This document shows positions 7,297-13,881 of a stretch of 15,871 bases of DNA, in pieces (position 1 is the first letter of the stretch; each line of letters opens with the position of its first letter). The translations under genes and the position numbers were made by a program. Below the pieces are notes generated by a model. It made no database searches. It was not told the origin of the DNA and saw only the letters and a program-made list of their open reading frames with translations. Source of the DNA: JACPLA01 sp035291905 (GTDB taxonomy: Bacteria; Bacteroidota; Ignavibacteria; UBA10030). Location of the stretch: assembly GCA_035291905.1 (NCBI GenBank), contig DATDRF010000030.1, positions 1 through 15,871 of the forward strand, written 5' to 3'.

Positions 7297-8324
7297 ACGT
7301 ACGCGCACTGTTCAATACACTGGGGACCCGAAGCTACTCCCTGCCAATCGTCATCCTCTATGTCACCTCAGGATGCAATCTCAAGTGTGTCATGTGTTCC
7401 TACCGGGATCCGCACCCAAATGAACTATCGCTTGCCGAAATACGGGACCTTGCCGAAGATTTGAGGGCTTTGGGGCTCCGGCACATTGTCTATTCGGGAG
7501 GTGAACCTCTCGTTCGGAAGGATTTCCCCGAAATAGTCAGGTGTTTTTCCGGGCTCCAGGTGCGTCAGACGATCCTCACGAACGGACTGCTTCTCGAGAA
7601 ACGGATGCGTGAAGTTGACGGATTCTTTGACGAAGTGATCGTTTCAATCGACGGTCCCAACCCGCTCATCCACAATTCTATCCGCGGCGTTGAAGCATTC
7701 GAACAAATCGTGAAGGGGCTCCGTTCTCTGCTTTCGATACGCTTCCGTCCCAGAGTCTCGATTCGGACGGTCGTTCAGCGGTCAAATTTCCGCCATCTCG
7801 GGCGAATGATCGACTGGGCCAGAGACCTGGGTGTGGACAGAATTTCCTTCCTTTCTGCAGATACTCACTCGGGAGCATTTCATCGCGATTCGGAGGGTCA
7901 AGTGCCCGCGAAAGATCGGATACTTCTGAACCGCGAGGAGGCAATCGAGTTTCGCTCCATAATGACAGAACTGTTGACGAGTCACCGCCCAGAGTTTGAA
8001 TCATCGTTTGTTTCGGAAAACGCATCGAAGATGTTCCATCTTGTTGAGTACTTCGAGGCGGTGAATGGCCTGGCCCCCTTTCCCCCGAATCGCTGCAATG
8101 CACCGTCGGTTTCAGCGGTCATCACCTCCTCGGGAGATCTCCTTCCCTGCTATTTTCTCCCTTCCTACGGGAACGTCAGATCGGGATCTCTTTCCGGGCA
8201 ATTGAATGGTGACGACATTCGCCGGACACGCCGCGACGTTCGATCCCTGAAGCTTGATCAGTGTCAGAAATGTGTCTGCACTCTGAGGGTTTCGCCTGCC
8301 GCCGCACTTGCCGACCGGTTCTGA
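7293..8324 (+). CDS. radical SAM enzyme with SPASM-like cysteine tail
   Basis: A 343-residue protein from the ATG at 7293, whose ATGA overlaps the upstream stop. A longer in-frame extension from 7197 would lie inside the preceding gene and is rejected. The N-terminal radical SAM motif is CNLKCVMC (C28, C32, C35), followed by SGGEPL (68-73) and VSIDG (117-121), the classic order in PqqE, AhbC and MoaA-type enzymes. The C-terminal cysteines C268, C286, C324, C327 and C329 look like a shortened SPASM or twitch domain that could hold one auxiliary iron-sulfur cluster. It lacks a cobalamin domain, unlike the other two radical SAM proteins here. Such enzymes modify peptides, porphyrins or sugars. 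No precursor peptide was found nearby, so the substrate stays open. It is the last gene of the operon, with a 91-nt gap after it. Confidence 0.85.
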   Translation: MNVRALFNTLGTRSYSLPIVILYVTSGCNLKCVMCSYRDPHPNELSLAEIRDLAEDLRALGLRHIVYSGGEPLVRKDFPEIVRCFSGLQVRQTILTNGLLLEKRMREVDGFFDEVIVSIDGPNPLIHNSIRGVEAFEQIVKGLRSLLSIRFRPRVSIRTVVQRSNFRHLGRMIDWARDLGVDRISFLSADTHSGAFHRDSEGQVPAKDRILLNREEAIEFRSIMTELLTSHRPEFESSFVSENASKMFHLVEYFEAVNGLAPFPPNRCNAPSVSAVITSSGDLLPCYFLPSYGNVRSGSLSGQLNGDDIRRTRRDVRSLKLDQCQKCVCTLRVSPAAALADRF

Positions 8325-8353
8325 TTCCGTCCACCGCACAGTAGGTTCCTTCA

Positions 8354-8382
8354 TTGCATTTCGCTCCATTCTTGCCTATATT
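8354..8382 (+). promoter_or_regulatory. candidate promoter of the cdd operon
   Basis: In the 91-nt gap between the radical SAM gene and cdd, TTGCAT (8354-8359) and TATATT (8377-8382) are separated by 17 nt. The -10 box matches the sigma70 consensus at five of six positions, but the -35 box only in its TTG. TATATTTT (8377-8384) also resembles the TAxxTTTG element of Bacteroidota. Transcription would begin near 8389, about 27 nt before the cdd ATG. There is no hairpin in the gap to end the upstream transcript, so readthrough is possible. Confidence 0.4.
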
Positions 8383-8415
8383 TTCGCACCTTTTTCCCAC
8401 CCATTCCGGGATGTC

Positions 8416-8838
8416 ATGCTGGGAGCGAAATACAAGGAACTTCTCAAGAGAGCCTCAGACGCACGACGCCGAGCCTACGCACCCTATTCGCATTACCGGG
8501 TTGGTGCAGCGCTCCTAACCGCAGCGGGTAAGGTCTACACAGGCTGCAACGTGGAAACCAGCAGCTACGGCCTGACCATTTGTGCCGAGCGGACAGCCGT
8601 TTTCAAAGCGATCTCCGAAGGGGAGCGCAGTTTCCGTGCAATAGCCATCGCAGCCGATGACCCTGATTTTACCCCGCCGTGTGGAGCCTGCAGACAGGTT
8701 CTCATCGATCTAGCCGGGAATATCGATGTCATCCTCGTAAATTCAAAAGGAAGAACGAGGGTGGAACAACTTAAGGACCTGCTCCCTTTTGCTTTTGATA
8801 AGAAGCACTTACAGACGGCAAGACGAACCAAAAAATAA
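8416..8838 (+). CDS. cdd: cytidine deaminase
   Basis: A 140-residue protein that matches the short homotetrameric cytidine deaminases (about 130 residues). It converts cytidine and deoxycytidine to uridine and deoxyuridine in the cytosol. The zinc ligands are C56 (in CAERTAVFKA), C89 and C92 (PPCGACRQVL), and the catalytic glutamate is E58. N45 and E47 in GCNVET bind the ribose, and YAPYSHYRVGAAL (21-33) is the standard N-terminal signature. The frame is open further upstream, to 8308, but homology begins just after the ATG at 8416 and the extension has no family resemblance. The start is therefore placed after the candidate promoter. The stop overlaps tdk by 1 nt (TAATG), so the two are probably co-translated. 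The tail (residues 130-140) is basic and likely disordered. Confidence 0.95.
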   Translation: MLGAKYKELLKRASDARRRAYAPYSHYRVGAALLTAAGKVYTGCNVETSSYGLTICAERTAVFKAISEGERSFRAIAIAADDPDFTPPCGACRQVLIDLAGNIDVILVNSKGRTRVEQLKDLLPFAFDKKHLQTARRTKK

Positions 8839-9413
8839 TGGACACTTCAGACCAACACATCGTTCCCCGCAACACGGGGTGGATTGAAGTCATCTGCGGC
8901 TGCATGTTCAGCGGCAAGACCGAGGAGCTGATACGACGTTTGCGGCGGGCACAAATCGCAAAGCAGCAGGTGGCCATCTTCAAGCCGAAGATTGACATTC
9001 GGTACGATGCGGAGCACATTGTTTCACACAGCGAGCAGTCGATCATCTCTCACCCGGTGTCGGAGGCATCCGAGATTCTCCCGCTCAGTCAAAGCGCCCA
9101 AGTGATTGGCATCGACGAAGCGCAGTTCTTCAAATCCGACCTGGTGGACGTGTGCGAGCAGTTGGCAAGCAGCGGAAAGCGGGTCATCGTGGCCGGACTG
9201 GATCAGGATTACCGCGGAAAACCGTTTGAACCGATTCCGCAACTCCTTGCAGTAGCAGAATATATCACCAAGACCCTCGCAATTTGCGTAGTATGCGGAA
9301 ACCCGGCAGACCGAACTCAGCGAAAGACTCACCAGCAAGACAGGGTGGTCATCGGGGCAAAAGACATCTACGAGGCCCGCTGCCGAAACTGTCACAGACC
9401 ACCTTCTGATTGA
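8838..9413 (+). CDS. tdk: thymidine kinase, type II
   Basis: A 191-residue protein that phosphorylates thymidine with ATP to give TMP. The P-loop is GCMFSGKT (21-28). DEAQFF (93-98) supplies the Mg-linked aspartate and the catalytic glutamate E94. The zinc site of the lasso domain is built from C150, C153, C182 and C185. Length and motifs agree with the TK1-like bacterial family, whose enzymes are tetrameric and usually inhibited by dTTP. The start shares one base with the cdd stop, with no Shine-Dalgarno visible, which implies translational coupling. nupC follows after 16 nt. In this operon it traps thymidine imported by the transporter. The product is clear from the motifs, with no sign of truncation. 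Confidence 0.95.
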   Translation: MDTSDQHIVPRNTGWIEVICGCMFSGKTEELIRRLRRAQIAKQQVAIFKPKIDIRYDAEHIVSHSEQSIISHPVSEASEILPLSQSAQVIGIDEAQFFKSDLVDVCEQLASSGKRVIVAGLDQDYRGKPFEPIPQLLAVAEYITKTLAICVVCGNPADRTQRKTHQQDRVVIGAKDIYEARCRNCHRPPSD

Positions 9414-9419
9414 TTCCTC

Positions 9420-9424
9420 AAGGA
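9420..9424 (+). promoter_or_regulatory. ribosome binding site of nupC
   Basis: AAGGA ends 5 nt before the ATG at 9430, inside the 16-nt gap after tdk. It is the clearest Shine-Dalgarno in the salvage operon, and nupC is the one gene there that does not overlap its upstream neighbour. Confidence 0.55.
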
Positions 9425-9429
9425 CTCCG

Positions 9430-10788
9430 ATGAGCCTCCTCTCCCTTTTGCATGGAATATTCGGAATCGGCGTGCTCCTGGGCATCGCCTTTCTCTTTTC
9501 AAACAACAAGAAGCGCGTGAACTGGCGCCTTGTCGGAACCGGACTACTGATTCAAGTGACATTCGGTACGCTCGTTATCAAGGGGCAGGAACTGGGAGAG
9601 TTCTTCAGTCCTTTGGGATGGCCAAAGGTCGTCTTCGGCTGGATCGCAGAGGGTTTCGTTGTCATCCTCGGATTCACGACAGAAGGCGCTAAGTTCATTT
9701 TCGGGAATCTCGCCATTGGACCGGGCTTCCAGGACTCAATGGGGTTCTTTTTTGCCTTCCAGGTCCTCCCGACCATCATCTTCTTCTCTTGTCTCATGTC
9801 GGTGATGTACTATCTCGGTGTGATGCAGAAGATCGTGCAGGGAATGGCGTGGGTGATGGCAAGGCTGATGGGAACCAGCGGAGCGGAATCCCTCTCGAAT
9901 ACAGCAAACATCTTCGTTGGTCAGACAGAAGCGCCGCTCATGATTCGGCCATTTATCGGCGGAATGACGAATTCCGAGCTGTTGACGATCATGACCGGCG
10001 GGATGGCTACCATTGCAGGGGGAGTAATGGCCGCGTATGTCCAAATGCTGGGCTCGTCCTTTGCCCAAACGCACAGCCTGGCGATTGAGGTCGCACAAGT
10101 AAAATTCGCTGCTCAGCTGCTTGGAGCAAGCATCATGGCTGCTCCCGCGGCCCTTCTCGTTTCAAAGATTATTTTCCCCGAGGTTGGTGAGCCCCAAACC
10201 AAAGGTACCGTCAAGATTACCGTTGAGAAAAACGCCTCCAATGTCATCGAAGCCGCAGCGGCCGGGGCATCAGACGGCCTCCAATTGGCCTTAAACGTAG
10301 GAGCTATGTTATTGGCCTTTATAGCCTTAATAGCCCTGTTTAATTATTTACTGACGGGTATTGGGAACTGGACAGGTATCAACGGTTATCTCCTGGAACA
10401 GTTCGGTCAGCCTCTCAATATGCAACTCATTACGGGACTCCTGTTTCAGTTTGTCGGCTTTGCTATCGGAGTTCCCAGTTCCGAAGCATTCCATTTCGGC
10501 AGTCTCATCGGCACAAAGATCGTCTTGAATGAGTTCGTGGCATACCTTGACATGGCAAAACTTATCGCCGAGAACAAGCTTGTGACCGAGAAAGCGATTG
10601 CCATGGCGACTTTTGCTCTCTGCGGATTTGCTAATTTCTCTTCTATCGCCATCCAGATAGGTGGATTGAGCCCCATGGCTCCCCACAGAAGGAAGGACCT
10701 GGCGAGTCTTGGGCTACGGGCGGTGTTGGGCGGCACTCTTTCTACCCTCCTTACGGCAACAATTGCCGGGATTCTTATCGGCTCATGA
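9430..10788 (+). CDS. nupC: concentrative nucleoside transporter (NupC/CNT family)
   Basis: A 452-residue inner-membrane protein with many hydrophobic segments along its length. CNT proteins import nucleosides with Na+ or H+. The family landmarks are EGAKFIFG (85-92), SNTANIFVGQTEAPL (156-170, the nucleoside-contact hairpin), VPSSEAFHFGS (348-358), LNEFVAY (366-372) and CGFANFSSIAIQIGGL (398-413). The length is near the bacterial norm of about 400-430, with a somewhat long loop around 250-275 that is charged and probably cytosolic or periplasmic. Nucleoside and coupling-ion specificity cannot be fixed from sequence alone. Its stop overlaps the punA start as ATGA, which ties uptake to phosphorolysis. 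Bases of about 10285-10375 are more AT-rich than the rest of the gene, with several TTA leucine codons. Confidence 0.93.
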   Translation: MSLLSLLHGIFGIGVLLGIAFLFSNNKKRVNWRLVGTGLLIQVTFGTLVIKGQELGEFFSPLGWPKVVFGWIAEGFVVILGFTTEGAKFIFGNLAIGPGFQDSMGFFFAFQVLPTIIFFSCLMSVMYYLGVMQKIVQGMAWVMARLMGTSGAESLSNTANIFVGQTEAPLMIRPFIGGMTNSELLTIMTGGMATIAGGVMAAYVQMLGSSFAQTHSLAIEVAQVKFAAQLLGASIMAAPAALLVSKIIFPEVGEPQTKGTVKITVEKNASNVIEAAAAGASDGLQLALNVGAMLLAFIALIALFNYLLTGIGNWTGINGYLLEQFGQPLNMQLITGLLFQFVGFAIGVPSSEAFHFGSLIGTKIVLNEFVAYLDMAKLIAENKLVTEKAIAMATFALCGFANFSSIAIQIGGLSPMAPHRRKDLASLGLRAVLGGTLSTLLTATIAGILIGS

Positions 10789-11684
10789 CAGACCCGTTAA
10801 CTGAAAACGCACTTCAGGCAGCTCTCGACGCTCTAACGTCCCGAATCCCTTCTCCTCCCTCCGTTGCGCTCATCCTGGGTTCAGGGCTTGGCGACTTCGC
10901 CAACGAGCTCGAGAACTCCATCGCTGTCGACTCAAAAGAAATACCGCACTATCCTCTTTCTTCCGTTCAGGGGCATTCAGGCCGACTGGTTTTTGGGACA
11001 GTTTCGTCAGGCGAAAGGCGATCTCCCCCTCTCCTCGTCTTTCAAGGACGGATCCACTTCTATGAACGAGGCGAGCTTCCGCCCGTTGTTCTCCCGGTGC
11101 AGATTGCGCGACGGCTCGGGGCCACTTCGTTGATTGTTACAAATGCGGCGGGTGGCATAAGCCCGTCTCTTCATCCCGGCGGGTTCATGATGCTTGATGA
11201 TTTTCTCAGTATGACGTTCTTGCGCGGACCTGCCGACAAACCGTCCCTTCAGAATGACTTTCGCAACGCAGATCGCCGAACGTATGCCGATCCATTCGAC
11301 GAGAGATTTCAGCAACATTTCTTCGAGGCAGCGCGCACCCTTGGCGTCGACCTGACGCGGGGCGTTTATTGCTGGCTCAAAGGTCCCACCTACGAGACCG
11401 GAGCAGAGATCGAAATGCTGCGCCGATGTGGAGCAGATGCCGTTGGAATGTCAACAATCCCTGAAATCGTCATGGCTCGTCAATTAGGGATGAGGGTCGC
11501 TGCGATTTCCCTCATAACAAATATGGCCACAGGTATTCAGAGTCACAAGCTGTCACACGACGAAGTGACAGAGACCGCCCGTCGGGTCAAGCCGACATTT
11601 ACAGCACTGATGAGAGAAGTACTACTGCGGATTGGAGAGGAGTCGGTTGGGGCGCAAAGAAGTGATACAGCATCAAGTAGATAA
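10785..11684 (+). CDS. punA: purine nucleoside phosphorylase, trimeric type
   Basis: A 299-residue enzyme that splits purine nucleosides with phosphate into base and (deoxy)ribose-1-phosphate. Motifs in order are LGSGLG (31-36, phosphate loop), VQGHSG (61-66), FQGRIHFYE (86-94), TNAAGG (119-124), GPTYET with E208 (200-208, purine pocket), VGMST (220-224) and SLITN (242-246, where N246 contacts N7/O6). This is the low-molecular-weight, 6-oxopurine-preferring family (human PNP, PupG), not hexameric DeoD. Two details are odd: YEG reads YERG, and the usual DHIN segment reads DDFLS in a shortened loop near 138-147. Those changes may alter affinity, but the catalytic residues look intact. It is coupled to nupC by ATGA. 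Its last 86 bases overlap the oppositely oriented DUF420 gene. Confidence 0.94.
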   Translation: MTDPLTENALQAALDALTSRIPSPPSVALILGSGLGDFANELENSIAVDSKEIPHYPLSSVQGHSGRLVFGTVSSGERRSPPLLVFQGRIHFYERGELPPVVLPVQIARRLGATSLIVTNAAGGISPSLHPGGFMMLDDFLSMTFLRGPADKPSLQNDFRNADRRTYADPFDERFQQHFFEAARTLGVDLTRGVYCWLKGPTYETGAEIEMLRRCGADAVGMSTIPEIVMARQLGMRVAAISLITNMATGIQSHKLSHDEVTETARRVKPTFTALMREVLLRIGEESVGAQRSDTASSR

Positions 11685-12072
11685 CCACCCCGGTTATCGA
11701 AACATACAGCCATATCGGATATGTCCACCGCGCAAGCCTCTTGTGCTGTTCGTATTCCTTCCTTAAAGCTCTTCGAAGCGTCACAATCACAAGCGGGGCA
11801 AGCCCTGCTGCCAGTACGGTATGCGATAGAAGGATCGTGAAGTAGAGAGGTCGCACCCAGCCGGTTCCCTGAAACGGCTGTGAACCGTGCTGGTAGTGAT
11901 AAACGAGATATGAGATCAAGAAGAGCAGCGAAACCCCAAAAGCGCCGAGCATGCATCTCCTGTGCTTTTCCCGGTTACCCTTCTTGATGTAGTTCCTTCC
12001 GACCAGCAAGAGAATCGCCGCCGTGGCGTTGAGCATTGCATTGAGGCTCGGGAGATCTGAGAGCGTGATCAT
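11599..12072 (-). CDS. DUF420 membrane protein (CtaM/YozB-like)
   Basis: A 157-residue protein with four predicted membrane helices (about 8-27, 41-60, 77-99 and 117-138). Histidines lie at or near the helix ends: H37, H59, H62, H84, H110 and H137. This matches DUF420, the family of B. subtilis YozB and S. aureus CtaM, which is needed for maturation of heme A-type terminal oxidases. The metal or heme role of these histidines is inferred. The start is the ATG at 12072, which overlaps the ABC permease stop as ATGA. An in-frame ATG 54 nt further upstream would add an 18-residue tail that overlaps the permease and does not look like the family. The gene ends inside punA on the other strand. It is the last gene of the leftward ctaA operon visible here. 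Confidence 0.85.
   Translation of the reverse strand: MITLSDLPSLNAMLNATAAILLLVGRNYIKKGNREKHRRCMLGAFGVSLLFLISYLVYHYQHGSQPFQGTGWVRPLYFTILLSHTVLAAGLAPLVIVTLRRALRKEYEQHKRLARWTYPIWLYVSITGVVIYLMLYHFFAPQPTPLQSAVVLLSSVL
11680..11698. repeat. perfect 7-bp hairpin over the punA stop codon
   Basis: GATAACC (11680-11686) and GGTTATC (11692-11698) are exact inverted repeats around a 5-nt loop, and the punA TAA (11682-11684) is in the left arm. No T-run follows on either strand, so it is not a standard intrinsic terminator. It also lies within the coding sequence of the DUF420 gene on the minus strand. It may pause or stabilise the 3' end of the salvage transcript, or it may be chance. Confidence 0.4.
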
Positions 12073-12881
12073 TCCCTGCGTCCCTTCACGATACTTGTTC
12101 CCCTCTCCCTGTGCGCAACTCGCCATACTGCAGCCGCTGATGTGCCAGCCGCAAAGAGCAGAAGAATGAGAAGAGATGTTCCAAAACCCTCAAGGCCCTG
12201 CAAGTGCTGCGGGCGAAGTCCGTAAAGACTCTCGCGAACCGCGGCAACGCCGTATGTGAGCGGATTCCATTGCATAATCGTGGCCACCCATGTGCTCGCT
12301 CCGGAGGCGGGGAACAGTGCTCCCGAAAGCATCCACATCGGAATCAGTAAAAGGTTCATGATTGCATGAAATCCCTGCGTTGAACTCATCGACCAAGCCA
12401 GAACAAATCCCAACGAGGAGAGCCCGAGAGCAATGACAAACAGCGTCGCAACGGTGAGGATCAGGCTCCCCACGGTCGTTTCCGGAATGATCAATGGCGA
12501 AGCCAGAACCAGTAGAGTTCCCTGAACCGAAGCCAGAATGGTAATACCGATCACCTTTCCCGCCGCAATGGAGAACCGAGAAATTGGGGCGACGAGAACC
12601 GACTGCATGAATCCTTCTTTTCGATCTTCAATGACAGAAATGGAAGAGAATATTGCGGCGAAGAGAACGATCAATACGACCGAACCCGGAAAGAAATATT
12701 CAAGGTAATTGATCTCGCCGGCGCTCCCCTCCTGCCGAAACGAGCGATTCAGCCCTGAGCCTATCACGATCCAAAACAAAATGGGCGAAGCAACGACACC
12801 GACCATCCTGCTTCGTTCACGAACGAAGCGCAATAGCTCACGCCGAATAAGGGCAATCACAGGCAGAATATTATTCGTCAC
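12069..12881 (-). CDS. ABC-2 type transporter permease
   Basis: A 270-residue inner-membrane protein with about six hydrophobic segments, the usual plan for the permease half of DrrAB/NatAB-type ABC exporters. Residues 85-103 (EDRKEGFMQSVLVAPISRF) form the conserved cytosolic loop that contacts the ATPase, and NPLTYG (206-211) is a family landmark before the last helix. It starts with GTG at 12881, which overlaps the ATPase stop as GTGA. Its own stop overlaps the DUF420 start as ATGA. Two copies would pair with two copies of the ATPase. The substrate is not evident. Position between the heme A/O genes and a DUF420 gene suggests a part in oxidase assembly, such as moving heme, copper or a lipid, comparable to NosFY in N2O reductase maturation. 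That is inference. Confidence 0.88.
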   Translation of the reverse strand: MTNNILPVIALIRRELLRFVRERSRMVGVVASPILFWIVIGSGLNRSFRQEGSAGEINYLEYFFPGSVVLIVLFAAIFSSISVIEDRKEGFMQSVLVAPISRFSIAAGKVIGITILASVQGTLLVLASPLIIPETTVGSLILTVATLFVIALGLSSLGFVLAWSMSSTQGFHAIMNLLLIPMWMLSGALFPASGASTWVATIMQWNPLTYGVAAVRESLYGLRPQHLQGLEGFGTSLLILLLFAAGTSAAAVWRVAHRERGTSIVKGRRE

Positions 12882-13849
12882 AATGATCCGTCCATTCCGT
12901 TTGCCTGAAGTGCATGTCCCGTCGTGTGGACGAAAACATCCTCCAGTGTCGGCTTTCGAAGCGTCACCGAGGTGACCAAATCCGGGAATGCCCGTATCAA
13001 CCTGGGAATGAACCGGTGTCCATTGGCTACTTCAATCAGCAGTTCATTCCGCACGACGGATACCGGCATCGAAAAAGCCCGTTGGAGTTTCCCCTTCAAC
13101 AGTTGCACATTCCTGGACCGCACAAGAACCACATCGCCTCCAATTGCATTCTTGAGTTCTGCCGGGGTGCCTGAAACCACCAGTGCACCGCTATCGAGGA
13201 TCGCAATACGGTCACATTTTTCGGCTTCTTCAGCCAGATGGGTCGTCAGGACGATCGTGGTTCGCTCCTCTTCCCGGCAATGCTCAAGATAGCGCCAAAG
13301 ATCAAGGCGAGCCGACGGATCCAGCCCGGTCGAAGGTTCATCGAGAAGCAACACTTTCGGCCTGTGCATGACTCCCTTAGCTATCTCGACCCTTCGCTGG
13401 AGCCCCCCTGAAAGAGACCCGACAAGGTCGTCGGAGCGCTCGACAAGCCCGAAGGCCTTGAGCAACGAGCTTATCCGTTCATCCAGAATCTCGCCCTGAA
13501 GCAGATAGAGGTTTCCCTGATATTCGAGGTTCTCTCTGACGGTCAATTTACTATCAAGCCCGAACGACTGAAAGACTACTCCGATCTTCTCCCTGACTCG
13601 ATCCGGATTGACCGTGACGCTTTCCCCGACGATCGTCGCATCCCCTTCAGACGGAACCAGCGAAGTCGACAGGATCTTGAACAATGTGCTCTTGCCCCCA
13701 CCGTTGGGACCGAGGATCCCCAGGATCTCTCCTTCGCGGACATCCAGAGTAATTCCGTTGAGCGCCGTTGTCTCGTTGTACAGATGGCGCAGATTGGAGA
13801 TCCTCATCAGAGGAACTGCGCGTTCCAATCGTTTCAGCGAGTTTCGCAT
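12878..13849 (-). CDS. ABC transporter ATP-binding protein (DrrA/NatA type)
   Basis: A 323-residue cytosolic ATPase. Walker A is GPNGGGKST (47-55), the Q-loop glutamine is Q94, the signature is LSGGLQRR (146-153), Walker B is VLLLDEP (166-172) and the switch histidine is H204. The C-terminal LRKPTLEDVFVHTTG (297-311) is typical of exporters of the DrrA/NatA/CcmA-like group. The signature reads LSGGL rather than LSGGQ, a common change in this subfamily. Two starts are possible, ATG at 13849 and ATG at 13807. The second begins right at the ABC domain and is equally likely, since neither has a Shine-Dalgarno. The frame continues upstream through ctaB, but that stretch is not coding in this frame. 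It lies 32 nt after ctaB and overlaps the permease by 4 nt. Confidence 0.92.
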   Translation of the reverse strand: MRNSLKRLERAVPLMRISNLRHLYNETTALNGITLDVREGEILGILGPNGGGKSTLFKILSTSLVPSEGDATIVGESVTVNPDRVREKIGVVFQSFGLDSKLTVRENLEYQGNLYLLQGEILDERISSLLKAFGLVERSDDLVGSLSGGLQRRVEIAKGVMHRPKVLLLDEPSTGLDPSARLDLWRYLEHCREEERTTIVLTTHLAEEAEKCDRIAILDSGALVVSGTPAELKNAIGGDVVLVRSRNVQLLKGKLQRAFSMPVSVVRNELLIEVANGHRFIPRLIRAFPDLVTSVTLRKPTLEDVFVHTTGHALQANGMDGSL

Positions 13850-13881
13850 GGAAGTTAACGGGTGAAATCTTGAACCGTCGC

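Noticed and set aside
4679..7332. The 13-mer CTGGGGACCCGAA occurs at 4679 and at 7320, both ahead of radical SAM cysteine motifs
   Set aside because: In both places it encodes part of LGTR in coding sequence. There is no further shared sequence around it and no third copy was noticed, so it is likely chance.
8308..8415. N-terminal extension of cytidine deaminase
   Set aside because: It covers the intergenic promoter region and the end of the radical SAM gene and shows no family similarity. Normal-length Cdd begins at 8416.
10302..10308. Internal AGGAG-CT-ATG in nupC that could start a C-terminal half protein
   Set aside because: The spacing to the ATG is only 2 nt and the product would lack the nucleoside-contact GQTE hairpin, so a functional internal start is unlikely.
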